Assembly: GCA_000014925.1 (NCBI GenBank)
Contig: CP000474.1
Location: forward strand, 3,720,001-3,784,000
DNA length: 64,000 nucleotides
Reading direction: 5' to 3'
Source of the DNA: Paenarthrobacter aurescens TC1
GTDB taxonomy: Bacteria; Actinomycetota; Actinomycetes; Actinomycetales; Micrococcaceae
In this document: piece after piece, positions 51,194-58,949 of the stretch
Position numbering within the stretch: the first letter of the stretch is position 1
Layout of the letters: every line of letters starts with the position of its first letter
Program-made: the position numbers and the translations under genes
The notes under the pieces: generated by a model
Databases searched by the model: none
What the model was told of the DNA's origin: nothing
Seen by the model: the letters and a program-made list of their open reading frames with translations, nothing else

Positions 51194-51227
51194 CTTGTCA
51201 CCGTTAATGACAACAAGATGTGACAAG
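51194..51227. promoter_or_regulatory. Inverted repeat upstream of the SulP-carbonic anhydrase gene
   Basis: CTTGTCAC (51194-51201) and GTGACAAG (51220-51227), 18-nt spacer, 45-78 bp upstream of the start. Extra TGACA copies flank it. Candidate operator. Confidence 0.45.
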
Positions 51228-51633
51228 CGTGACAAAAGCTGTGAAGGTGCGCTTCATGTTGGGACCAATGGGAACTTTGGCGGGGGTGGCGCACGTTGGG
51301 GCCTGGAGCTCCCCCGCGGCTGTCGGCTCAGGGCGGGACCTCCCGCCGTCGTCCGCTTCCGGAGCCGGGTCCTTGCGTTTGTACACCGGTTACGCCACGC
51401 CGTATCCCGGCGGCACCTCTGCCGGTTTCTTTGGTCCTGGCACAGTGGGTAACGGCTGGAACGCCATGACCCCAATCGTGGGCCCCGGTGACTTCAACGG
51501 CGACGGCAACGTGGACCTCCTGGCCCGCGACGCTGGGGGTGCCCTCTGGCTCTACCCCAGCAACGGCCAAGGAGGCTGGCTCCCCCGCGGCCTGGTCGGC
51601 TCCGGCTGGAACGCCATGAACCTGATCATCTAG
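51220..51633 (+). pseudogene. Remnant of an FG-GAP/VCBS-repeat secreted protein
   Basis: 137 codons, opening with GTG. The second half has FG-GAP features: GYATPYPGGTSAGFFGPGTV, the calcium-binding-type GPGDFNGDGNVDLLARDAGG, LWLYPSNGQGGWLPRGLVG, and the repeated GNGWNAMTPIV / GSGWNAMNLII. Secreted Arthrobacter proteins carry several such repeats after a signal peptide. Here there is one full repeat, no convincing signal peptide, a poor N-terminus (MTSVTKAVKVRF) and no ribosome site, so I read it as the 3' remnant of a larger gene. A terminator follows. Confidence 0.55.
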
Positions 51634-51655
51634 CACCGCAAAACAAAGCAAAGCG

Positions 51656-51684
51656 AACGACGGCGGGAACCTCCCGCCGTCGTT
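51656..51684 (+). terminator. Terminator after the FG-GAP remnant
   Basis: 13-bp stem AACGACGGCGGGA (51656-51668), ACC loop, complement 51672-51684, extendable by CG/CG; then TCGTTTGG. Confidence 0.8.
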
Positions 51685-51704
51685 CGTTTGGTTTACGCAC
51701 ACAT

Positions 51705-51729
51705 AACCTAAGGTTCCTTAGTTTAGGCT
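51705..51729 (+). promoter_or_regulatory. IdeR/DtxR-like box overlapping the promoter of the ACAD-PIG-L-GT2 operon
   Basis: TAACCTAA (51705-51712) is a full half-site of the iron-repressor consensus TTAGGTTAGGCTAACCTAA, and TTAGTTTAGGCT (51718-51729) matches its first twelve bases at 11. Between them CTAAGG-TT-CCTTAG (51708-51721) is a perfect palindrome. TAGGCT at 51724-51729 is also the likely -10 of a leaderless gene (ATG at 51737). Confidence 0.5.
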
Positions 51730-51736
51730 TGGCATC

Positions 51737-52822
51737 ATGAGCTATTCCGAAGCCCAGCCCGTACGCCTCAGTTCCGAACCCGCGCAGCTGCAAGCACTGG
51801 AACCCGTGCTCGAAAAAGTGCGGGCATCAGTGGGCGACGTGCCTACTTTGCTGACCATAGCCGAGGACATCGGACGGACTGCCCCAAAGCCAGGCGAGGG
51901 AAACACCGCCAAGCTGTGGGAACTGTTGGCCTCCGTGACAGCCGTGGACGTCGCGGCCGGGCGGGTGCTCGAACCGCACCTCGACGCTCTCGCGATCCTC
52001 GCCCAAGCCGGAGTTCAAGCCGGGGCTGACGGCGAACACGAAGGAGCATGGGGAGTCTTCGCAGCGGAAGGCCCGGGAATGAAGCTCGAGGCCAAGCGCA
52101 CCGCTGACGGCTCCTACGTCCTCAACGGATCCAAGCCCTGGTGCTCACTCGCCGCGCAGCTGGACGGCGCAGTAATCACCGCTCACACAGAAGACAACAG
52201 CCGGGCCGCCTTCGCCGTGAATCTGAACGACCCCGGCGTCTCCTGCGAAATTCCTCAATGGACCAGTCGCGGCCTCCAAGAGATCCCCAGCGGAACAGTC
52301 CACTTTGACCAAGTCGCGGCACAGCCCGTGAACCAAGGAAGCTGGTATTTCAAGCGTCCGGGCTTCGCTTGGGGTGGCATGGGGGTGGCTGCCTGTTGGT
52401 TCGGCGGCGCGGTGGCCCTAGCGCGGGACTACGCGGATGCGTTGAAGAATGCCGCAGCCAATGGGCGCGAACCAGACCAGATTGCGCTGGCGTCCCTGGG
52501 CGAGATAGACCGCATCCTTGCCACAACCACCAGCTACCTCGCACAGACAGCTGAACGCATCGACGCCGGCGAGCTGGAGGGCTCTGACGAGGGCAGCCCG
52601 AGCGCCTGGAGCGAGGCCCTCCGTGTCCGCGGAACTGTTGCCGCCGCCGTCGAGCGTGTCCAAACCTTGGTGACGCAGAACCTGGGCCCCGGGCCGCTGG
52701 CTTTCGACGAAGCGTATGGCAAGCGCATGGCGGACCTGTCTCTGTACATCAGGCAGCATCACGCCATGCGGGACGATGCCCAACTGGGTGCACTGGCTCT
52801 GAAAGGGGACCGCGGATGGTAG
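51737..52822 (+). CDS. Acyl-CoA dehydrogenase-like flavoprotein
   Basis: 361-residue protein with the ACAD middle domain: WGVFAAEGPGMKLEAKRTAD, GSYVLNGSKPWCSLAAQLDG (the NGxKxW loop) and AFAVNLNDPGVSCEI, then a helical C-terminal domain (AACWFGGAVALARDYADALK, ADLSLYIRQHHAMRDDAQLG). The N-terminal helical domain is short and the protein is somewhat below the 380-residue norm. A catalytic glutamate is not obvious. It is the first gene of an operon, overlapping the PIG-L fusion by 7 nt, so it probably acts on the same pathway intermediate rather than in beta-oxidation. Confidence 0.85.
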   Translation: MSYSEAQPVRLSSEPAQLQALEPVLEKVRASVGDVPTLLTIAEDIGRTAPKPGEGNTAKLWELLASVTAVDVAAGRVLEPHLDALAILAQAGVQAGADGEHEGAWGVFAAEGPGMKLEAKRTADGSYVLNGSKPWCSLAAQLDGAVITAHTEDNSRAAFAVNLNDPGVSCEIPQWTSRGLQEIPSGTVHFDQVAAQPVNQGSWYFKRPGFAWGGMGVAACWFGGAVALARDYADALKNAAANGREPDQIALASLGEIDRILATTTSYLAQTAERIDAGELEGSDEGSPSAWSEALRVRGTVAAAVERVQTLVTQNLGPGPLAFDEAYGKRMADLSLYIRQHHAMRDDAQLGALALKGDRGW

Positions 52823-54180
52823 CTTTCTCGCACACGGACACCGGCACGTCGGAGTCCGAATGGGCTACCAGCGGAGTTGCGGCGTTGCCGGAGCTGCCGC
52901 TGAGCGCAGAAGAGCTCGCGGCCACGGCCTTTGTGGTGCTGGCCGCGCACCCTGACGACGAAACCCTGGGTGCCGGCGGCTTCCTGGCCAAACTTCATGC
53001 CGCCGGAGCGGCAGTGGAGGTTCTGCTGTGCACGGCAGGCGAAGCGTCGCACCCGGACTCGCAAACCACGACGCCGGAACAGCTTGCCGCTGTCAGGCTC
53101 AGAGAGTTCGGAACGGCAGTGTCCGGGCTGGCTCCCAACGCCACGTGGCGGTTCTTGGAACTCCCGGACGGGAAATTGGCGGCCAGCGCGGAGAGCGTTG
53201 CCGACGCCATACGGGCCACGATTGCTGAGACCGGGCGGCCTGACGAGGAAGTGACGATTGTGGCCCCCTACCGCCACGACGGGCACACGGACCATGACAC
53301 TCTTGGCGCCGTCGCCGCGGAGGTCGCGATGCAGGGCGGCCACGGTCTCTTGGAATACCCCATCTGGTACTGGTTATGGGCCGGTCCGGAGGACGCGACG
53401 TGGGAGTCGTGGGTACGGGTGCCGCTTAGCCCGGAGCAGCAACGGGCCAAGACGAAGGCCATGGGCGCCCACGCCTCGCAAACGGTGCCGCTTTCCGATC
53501 AGCCCGGTGATGAGACACTCCTTTCGGACACTTTCCTGGAGCACTTCGCCAGACCATGGGAAACCTTCGCTTGGCATCCTTCCAAGGCCGGCACCAACAG
53601 CGCCGCGGACGCGGAGCGCATCTTTGATGAGGTTCATGCCGGAGCAGATGACCCTTGGAGCTACACCACCAGCTGGTACGAGCGACGCAAGCGAGCGCTG
53701 ACGCTTGCAGCCCTCCCGGAGGAATCGTATGCATCCGGCCTGGAACTGGGTTGCTCCATCGGCACCCTCAGTGAGGAGCTCGCGCAGCGCTGCCAGCGGT
53801 TCCTGGGAGTGGACGCCAGCAGCGCAGCACTCGCCCAGGCAGCTGAACGGCTTTCACGAATTCCGGGTGCGCATACCCGGCACCTGACCATGCCCGGCGA
53901 GTGGCCTGAGGGAACATTTGATCTGGTGGTGTTGTCCGAGACGGGCTACTACCTCTCACCGGATGAGCTCGGCGAATTACTGGCTCGGATTGAAGCGTCC
54001 ACCCGGCCCGGCGGCACGTTGCTCCTGTGCCATTGGCGGCACCCCATCTCCGGCTGGCAGCTGGATGCCGACGGCGTCCATGCGATGGCCCGTAGCCAAC
54101 TCGGCTGGCCAACGCACGGACTCTACCGCGAGAAGGACTTCATGCTGGAGGTTCTTCTTGCCCCGGACGGGACGCAATAG
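52816..54180 (+). CDS. PIG-L deacetylase fused to SAM-dependent methyltransferase
   Basis: 454-residue two-domain enzyme. Residues about 35-240: PIG-L/LmbE zinc deacetylase with VVLAAHPDDETLGAGGFLAK and the second ligand site APYRHDGHTDHDTLG. Residues about 270-450: class I (NodS-like) methyltransferase with SGLELGCSIGTLSEELAQRC, RFLGVDASSAALAQAAERLS and GTFDLVVLSETGYYLSPDEL. N-deacetylation of an N-acetyl sugar followed by methylation of the product is the simplest reading. It overlaps the ACAD gene and ends 2 nt before the glycosyltransferase gene. Confidence 0.9.
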   Translation: MVAFSHTDTGTSESEWATSGVAALPELPLSAEELAATAFVVLAAHPDDETLGAGGFLAKLHAAGAAVEVLLCTAGEASHPDSQTTTPEQLAAVRLREFGTAVSGLAPNATWRFLELPDGKLAASAESVADAIRATIAETGRPDEEVTIVAPYRHDGHTDHDTLGAVAAEVAMQGGHGLLEYPIWYWLWAGPEDATWESWVRVPLSPEQQRAKTKAMGAHASQTVPLSDQPGDETLLSDTFLEHFARPWETFAWHPSKAGTNSAADAERIFDEVHAGADDPWSYTTSWYERRKRALTLAALPEESYASGLELGCSIGTLSEELAQRCQRFLGVDASSAALAQAAERLSRIPGAHTRHLTMPGEWPEGTFDLVVLSETGYYLSPDELGELLARIEASTRPGGTLLLCHWRHPISGWQLDADGVHAMARSQLGWPTHGLYREKDFMLEVLLAPDGTQ

Positions 54181-54182
54181 CC

Positions 54183-54941
54183 ATGCCTGGACAGCGGGAG
54201 ATCAAGAGCGTGGCGGTAGTGATGCCCGCCCACAACGAGGACCAGCACATCGGCAAAGCCCTGCTCGCGCTGAAGGCTGCAGCGGACGTGCTGCAGCGGG
54301 ACTACCGGGACATGGCAGTCAAGATCGTGGTGGTTCTGGACCATTGCACCGACAACTCGGCTGAGATCACCGCCGCGCATGTTGCCGGCGACGCGCGCTT
54401 CAGCGTGGTGGACGTGGAGCTGCGGAGCACGGGTGCCTGCCGTGACCTGGGTTTCCGCACCGCACTGGAATGCCTTGATGTTGACGGGACCGCGGGTATC
54501 TGGCTTGCCACCACCGATGCCGATTCGGCCGTCCCGCCACATTGGCTGACACGGCAAGTGGAACTGGCCGCCATGGGAGCGGACGCCATCCTTGGATCCG
54601 TGGAGCCCGACCCGGCGGACATGGACCCGGCCATTCATCGACGATGGCTGGAACTCCACCCCTTCCGGGAGGACCACCAGCACATCTACGGTGCCAATCT
54701 GGGCATCCGCGCTTCGGCCTATCTCAGTGCGGGCGGCTTCCCTGGGCTCCGCGCCCACGAGGACCGCGTCCTGGTGGAACGGCTCCGCCGCCACGGTTTC
54801 GCAGTCACCGCCACGGACACTATCCGTGTTGTGACCTCGGGCCGGACATATGCCCGCGCGCCGGAAGGATTCGCCGCGTATCTTCGCTCCCTCGCAGCGG
54901 AGCTTCCGACTGCGGGGCTCCCAAATCCTGCAAGTGGCTAA
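54183..54941 (+). CDS. Family 2 glycosyltransferase
   Basis: 252-residue GT-A glycosyltransferase: SVAVVMPAHNEDQHIGKALL at the N-terminus, VVVLDHCTDNSAEITAAHV, the metal-binding TTDADSAVPPHWLTRQVELA (DxD-like), YGANLGIRASAYLSAGGFPG and the acceptor-side AHEDRVLVERLRRHGF. No membrane helices, so it is cytosolic. Last gene of the ACAD / PIG-L-methyltransferase / GT2 operon; it probably transfers the sugar that the PIG-L domain later deacetylates. Acceptor unknown. Confidence 0.9.
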   Translation: MPGQREIKSVAVVMPAHNEDQHIGKALLALKAAADVLQRDYRDMAVKIVVVLDHCTDNSAEITAAHVAGDARFSVVDVELRSTGACRDLGFRTALECLDVDGTAGIWLATTDADSAVPPHWLTRQVELAAMGADAILGSVEPDPADMDPAIHRRWLELHPFREDHQHIYGANLGIRASAYLSAGGFPGLRAHEDRVLVERLRRHGFAVTATDTIRVVTSGRTYARAPEGFAAYLRSLAAELPTAGLPNPASG

Positions 54942-54967
54942 CCCTGCCAGCGGCCAGCACTTGCCGG

Positions 54968-55546
54968 CTAACCCGCCAGCGCTCCCTCCAACGCGGCGAC
55001 CGCGGCCTTCGTGATGGTTTCCCGCTCGCCGGATCCGTCAACCGTGAGCAGAATCCCGCGCTGAGAGTATGCCGTCAGCACCGGCTGCGTCTCGGCCCGA
55101 TACAGCTCCAGCCGGCGTTGGATCACCGGTTCGGTGTCATCGGCACGCCCTTGCTCCTGCGCTCGGAGCAGCATCCGGGACACCAACTCATGGTCCGGTG
55201 CCGTCAGCTCGAGAACTACCTCCAAGGTCTGCTGACGGTCAGCTAGCATCTCGTCCAGCGCGCCTATCTGGATGACCGTCCGCGGGTAGCCGTCCAACAG
55301 AAACCCCTCGCTGGCGTCCTCTTCCTCGAGCCGCCGCCGGAGCATGGCTGTGGTGACGTGGTCAGGCACGAATTCTCCGTGATCCATGTACCCGCTGGCC
55401 TCTACGCCCAATTCGGTTTTGTCCCGGACGTGCGCACGGAACAGATCCCCGGTGGAGATGGCCGGGATGCCGAAACGCCGTGCGATGTGCTCGGCTTGCG
55501 TGCCCTTGCCGGAACCAGGAGGGCCCATGATGATCATTCGCGCCAT
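54968..55546 (-). CDS. adk: Adenylate kinase, short-LID type
   Basis: 192-residue nucleotide kinase interconverting ATP, ADP and AMP. P-loop MIIMGPPGSGKGTQAEHIAR (residues 4-16 region), AMP site ISTGDLFRAHVRDKTELG, and GFLLDGYPRTVIQIGALDEM. The LID is short (QEQGRADDTEPVIQRRLELY), as is usual in Actinobacteria. Start at the ATG 55546; the frame remains open to 55609. Not in the ribosomal-protein/secY context where the housekeeping adk normally lies, so this may be a second copy. Confidence 0.92.
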   Translation of the reverse strand: MARMIIMGPPGSGKGTQAEHIARRFGIPAISTGDLFRAHVRDKTELGVEASGYMDHGEFVPDHVTTAMLRRRLEEEDASEGFLLDGYPRTVIQIGALDEMLADRQQTLEVVLELTAPDHELVSRMLLRAQEQGRADDTEPVIQRRLELYRAETQPVLTAYSQRGILLTVDGSGERETITKAAVAALEGALAG

Positions 55547-55588
55547 GACACTGGTCCGTTCCGAGAGGCAGCCGGGACTTAACCATAC

Positions 55589-55623
55589 GCCGACGACGGC
55601 GGGAGGCACCCGCCGTCGTCGGC
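55589..55623. terminator. Terminator upstream of adk, after the AHSA1 gene
   Basis: Perfect 15-bp stem GCCGACGACGGCGGG (55589-55603), loop AGGCA, complement 55609-55623; ATCTTTTTG follows on the plus strand. Confidence 0.82.
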
Positions 55624-55647
55624 ATCTTTTTGCGTGTGGTTCAGCAG

Positions 55648-56145
55648 TCAGGCGTTGGCCGGTTCCGAAAGCACGGCGTCGATCTGCTCGATCGCCTCGC
55701 GCATTCCTTCTTCCATTCCCATCTCGGCCATCTTTTGCATCTGCTCTTCGGACTCAAAGGTGGAGATGATGGTCATTCGTGTCCGGTTTTCCAAGGGCTC
55801 CAGCTTCACGGTGGCATGGGTGACACCCAGTTCATCCACGGGTGCGCCGTGCTCGTCCGCGAAGCCGTCGTCAAACTCGAGGTGGTCCGGGGCCTCGATG
55901 GTGGTGAACTGCCACCAGCCGCGGGCTTTGGTGCCGTCCGGGCCGGTCATGTAATAGGCGGCCTTTCCCCCGACGGTAAACTCGTGGGTCTCAAAAGTTG
56001 CCGGCCAGGTGGGCGGTCCCCACCAGCGTTCCAGCTGCCGGGGGTCCTCCCAGATAGCCCAGACGCGCTTCACGTCGGCATCGAATTCAGCAACAATGCT
56101 GAAGCTCAGGGCCTCAACATCCTTGTCTACGCTGACAACAGTCAT
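55648..56145 (-). CDS. SRPBCC / AHSA1-domain protein
   Basis: 165-residue START-like protein: SFSIVAEFDADVKRVWAIWE, PRQLERWWGPPTWPATFETH (the characteristic RWWGP), GKAAYYMTGPDGTKARGWWQ and TRMTIISTFESEEQMQKMAE. Such proteins often lie directly after an ArsR regulator, as here, where the start overlaps the ArsR stop as ATGA. Ligand unknown; small hydrophobic compounds are likely. Confidence 0.88.
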   Translation of the reverse strand: MTVVSVDKDVEALSFSIVAEFDADVKRVWAIWEDPRQLERWWGPPTWPATFETHEFTVGGKAAYYMTGPDGTKARGWWQFTTIEAPDHLEFDDGFADEHGAPVDELGVTHATVKLEPLENRTRMTIISTFESEEQMQKMAEMGMEEGMREAIEQIDAVLSEPANA

Positions 56146-56504
56146 GGCAGATCCCTTTCATCGTCTTCGGCGAGTATGTCCGCGATCCGGCTGGCACGTT
56201 GCCGCCAGATCAGTTCAAGTTGGTCCAACAGATGCCGGGCTTTTTGCAGCCCCTCATGGTTCCCCCGCACAATCTGCTCCCTCCCACGCTTCTCCTTGGT
56301 CACCAGGGAGGCCCGTTCCAGGACCGCAACATGTTTCTGCACGGCCGCGAAACTCATGGTGTAGAGCGCAGCCAGACCGGAGACGGAGTACTCTCCAGCC
56401 GTCACTCTGGCCACGATGTCCCTGCGCGTGGCATCGGCCAGTGCTTGGAACAGGCGGTCTGTTTCGTCGTCAGAGAGACTTCTGCGGAGCTGATCTACAA
56501 CCAT
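56142..56504 (-). CDS. ArsR-family regulator
   Basis: 120-residue winged-helix repressor: DRLFQALADATRRDIVARVT, SVSGLAALYTMSFAAVQKHV (recognition helix) and LVTKEKRGREQIVRGN. No cysteine-rich metal site is seen, so it belongs with the ArsR-AHSA1 pairs rather than metal sensors. Its promoter and a palindromic operator overlap the start codon, which predicts a leaderless, autoregulated message. The AHSA1 gene overlaps its stop. Confidence 0.9.
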   Translation of the reverse strand: MVVDQLRRSLSDDETDRLFQALADATRRDIVARVTAGEYSVSGLAALYTMSFAAVQKHVAVLERASLVTKEKRGREQIVRGNHEGLQKARHLLDQLELIWRQRASRIADILAEDDERDLP

Positions 56505-56541
56505 TTGGTTGTACGATATCTCCGACGCTGAATGGTGTCAA
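56496..56541 (-). promoter_or_regulatory. ArsR promoter with operator across the start codon
   Basis: Minus strand: TTGACA (56536-56541), 17-nt spacer, TATCGT (56513-56518); transcription would start at about the ATG (56504). The palindrome TACAACCA-TT-TGGTTGTA (56496-56513) covers the -10 edge and the start codon. Confidence 0.65.
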
Positions 56542-56573
56542 CGGGTTTCCGAAGCGACATTTCGCTGGCGAAG

Positions 56574-57452
56574 CTAGGACGTGGACCGTGGATGCATGAT
56601 GCGCATCTGGTCCCAGGTCCGCTCCGAGGCGGCGATGTTCTGGTTGGATCTCTCGCGATCGAGGGAGGCAAGCTCGACGGCGATCGCCTGGACCGCGGCC
56701 ACCGCACCTGTTAGGGACGGGAAGAAGCCGGCACCCTCCGTGGGCACCACAATCCTGTGGTCGGCATGCACCGCAACGGGCGAGCCCGCGCTGTCGGTGA
56801 TGGAAACGATAGGCGTGCCCAGATTGTGGGCGATCTCGACGGCCCGCATGGTGCTGTCGTAAACCCGCCAGAGACTGATGGCTATGACCAGATCCTCTGC
56901 ACCGAGCCGTGCAATGGCATTGGTGAGGGCTGCGACATCGGCATCAAGGAGCCGGACGTTGTACCCGGCGATGATCGCGTTGTGCTCCAGGGCCTTGCCA
57001 GGGATGGCGTAGCTTCCTGCTGCCACTATGAAGGTCTGCCGCGCACCGGCGATCGCCTTCGCAATATTGTGCAGGGTTTCGGCGTCCAATGTGCGCTCAA
57101 AATGGGCCAAATTAGCCCGGTCAGTGGACACCGCAGCCTGCGCAGGACTACTCACGTGGCCGTTGTGTTCGGCCGCAACTTCCACTGCGCTGAGCGATGC
57201 CAGGAACCGTGACCGGAGCTCAAACTGGAAGTCCGCCCAGCCCTTGAATCCCAGTGTTTGCGCGGTTCTGGTCACGGTGGAAGCGTTCGATGCGGCCACG
57301 GCGGCGATGTCACTGACAGAGCCGTAGGACGCAAGCCGGGGCTGTGAACGGAGGATGCCAATCACCTGCATTTGGCGCGCCGCGAGCTTACGCCCCTGGA
57401 CGCGGCTGTCCAGCCACTCGGTCAACGTTGACGAGTCGAAATCTTCTTCCAC
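56574..57452 (-). CDS. RpiR/MurR-family regulator (HTH plus SIS domain)
   Basis: 292-residue regulator. N-terminal HTH_6: QMQVIGILRSQPRLASYGSV, SDIAAVAASNASTVTRTAQT and LGFKGWADFQFELRSRFLAS. C-terminal SIS domain for a phosphosugar-like ligand: ARQTFIVAAGSYAIPGKALE, LIAISLWRVYDSTMRAVEIA-type strand, and TPIVSITDSAGSPVAVHADH. It is divergent from the MFS/GAF/amidohydrolase genes and probably controls them through the inverted repeat at 57509-57534. The ligand may be a non-sugar, as the target genes look like a small-molecule catabolic set. Confidence 0.9.
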   Translation of the reverse strand: MEEDFDSSTLTEWLDSRVQGRKLAARQMQVIGILRSQPRLASYGSVSDIAAVAASNASTVTRTAQTLGFKGWADFQFELRSRFLASLSAVEVAAEHNGHVSSPAQAAVSTDRANLAHFERTLDAETLHNIAKAIAGARQTFIVAAGSYAIPGKALEHNAIIAGYNVRLLDADVAALTNAIARLGAEDLVIAISLWRVYDSTMRAVEIAHNLGTPIVSITDSAGSPVAVHADHRIVVPTEGAGFFPSLTGAVAAVQAIAVELASLDRERSNQNIAASERTWDQMRIMHPRSTS

Positions 57453-57455
57453 CTA

Positions 57456-57534
57456 TTGACCTACCTCACACTTTGGCCGTAACTTCGATACATCGCTTCT
57501 GCACAGACTTGTGCATATTCCTCAAAATGTACAA
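57456..57534 (+). promoter_or_regulatory. Promoter and candidate RpiR operator upstream of MFS gene
   Basis: TTGACC (57456-57461), 17-nt spacer, GTAACT (57479-57484). Inverted repeat TTGTGCAT (57509-57516) / ATGTACAA (57527-57534), one mismatch, 10-nt centre, downstream of the promoter as expected for a repressor. Confidence 0.5.
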
Positions 57535-57560
57535 CTTGGCCCACTTTGGCAGGAACCACC

Positions 57561-58949
57561 ATGTCTCTTACAGCACGCTTGGATCGTCTGGCTCTCAGTC
57601 GACCACACTACAAGCTTCTCCTCATCGGAGGCCTCGGCTACTCGTTCGACGGTATGGACGGGGCAGTGGTCGCCTTCCTGCTCCCGCGCATCCAGGAATT
57701 GTGGGGCCTCAACACCGCCAGCCTCGGATTGGTTGGCTCGGCGGCCCCGTTCGGCTTCTTCTTCGGCGCGATCCTGGCCGGTTGGATGGGCGACCGCTTT
57801 GGCCGCAAGAAGGTCATGCTCTGGGCCCTGGCCTTCTACTGCCTCATGTCAGTGGTGGCGGCCATGGCCCCCAACTTCGAAATCTTCCTGATTGCACGGA
57901 TCTTTGCAGGTTTGGGCGCAGGCGCTGAAAGCGTGATCATCGCGCCGTTCCTGTCCGAGTTCATTCCCCCGAAGCGTCGCGGCTGGTTCATCGGAACATT
58001 GGCCGGGTTCTTCTCCTTCGGATTCGTTGGCGCCGCCCTCATTGGCCGCTTTGTTGTCCCGCTGGGCGAGGACGGCTGGCGCTGGGCCCAGGTCATCACC
58101 GCCATCCCCATCCTTCTCCTCCTGTGGTGGCGACGCAGCTTGCCGGAATCACCGCGGTATCTCATCAGCCGTGGCCGCATAGCCGAGGCCACGGAAGTGG
58201 TGGATCGCTTTGAGCAGAGCGTTGTGAAGGCAACCGGCAAACCACTCTCACCCCTGCCGGCCGCGGAGGAAGAGATCACCAAGCACGAGCAGAAGATCAG
58301 CATATGGAACGCCCTCAAGTTCATGTGGTCCAAGGCAATGCGCCGCCGCACAGCGGTGATCTGGTTGATCTGGTTTGTCATCACGTTCTCCTACTACGGC
58401 TTCTTCTCCTGGATTCCCACCCTTCTTGTAGGCCGGGGCATCACCATCACCAAGAGCTTCGAGTTCTCGATCCTCATTTACCTGGCGCAGATCCCCGGCT
58501 ACTTCTCCGCCGCGTGGTTGTGTGACCGGATTGACCGCAAGAACACCATCGCCCTGTACTTGGCGGGATCGGCGATCAGCGCTTTCTGGCTGAGCCAATC
58601 CAACGACTCCGGCATGATCCTGGTGGCAGCCGCAACGTTGTCCTTCTTCCTGAATGGCACCTACGCCGGTGTTTACGCGTACACTCCGGAGCTCTTCCCC
58701 ACATGGATGCGGGCCACGGGTGTCGGCCTGGCCAGCGCGGTAGGCCGCATCGGCAGCATCCTGGCCCCGTCCATCATCGGCATCTTCGCTGCATCCCTTG
58801 GCTTCGGTGGAGTGTTCACCATGACCACAGTGGTTCTGACCATCGGTGTCCTTGGCGTCGTGATCTTCGGTGCCTCCACCGCGGGCAAGTCACTGGAGGA
58901 CATCAACGCCCGTGCCGAGCATGATCCGGCAGCGGCAGGAAGTAAGTGA
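57561..58949 (+). CDS. MFS transporter, AAHS/sugar-porter-like
   Basis: 462-residue, 12-helix carrier starting MSLTARLDRLALSRPHYKLL, with CAGGAA 8 nt upstream. MFS features: LLIGGLGYSFDGMDGAVVAF in helix 1 (acidic DGMDG typical of the aromatic acid:H+ symporters), AGWMGDRFGRKKVMLWALAF, PESPRYLISRGRIAEATEVV, and TPELFPTWMRATGVGLASAV. Likely imports an organic acid or amide used by the downstream amidohydrolase. Its stop overlaps the GAF-protein GTG start. Confidence 0.9.
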   Translation: MSLTARLDRLALSRPHYKLLLIGGLGYSFDGMDGAVVAFLLPRIQELWGLNTASLGLVGSAAPFGFFFGAILAGWMGDRFGRKKVMLWALAFYCLMSVVAAMAPNFEIFLIARIFAGLGAGAESVIIAPFLSEFIPPKRRGWFIGTLAGFFSFGFVGAALIGRFVVPLGEDGWRWAQVITAIPILLLLWWRRSLPESPRYLISRGRIAEATEVVDRFEQSVVKATGKPLSPLPAAEEEITKHEQKISIWNALKFMWSKAMRRRTAVIWLIWFVITFSYYGFFSWIPTLLVGRGITITKSFEFSILIYLAQIPGYFSAAWLCDRIDRKNTIALYLAGSAISAFWLSQSNDSGMILVAAATLSFFLNGTYAGVYAYTPELFPTWMRATGVGLASAVGRIGSILAPSIIGIFAASLGFGGVFTMTTVVLTIGVLGVVIFGASTAGKSLEDINARAEHDPAAAGSK

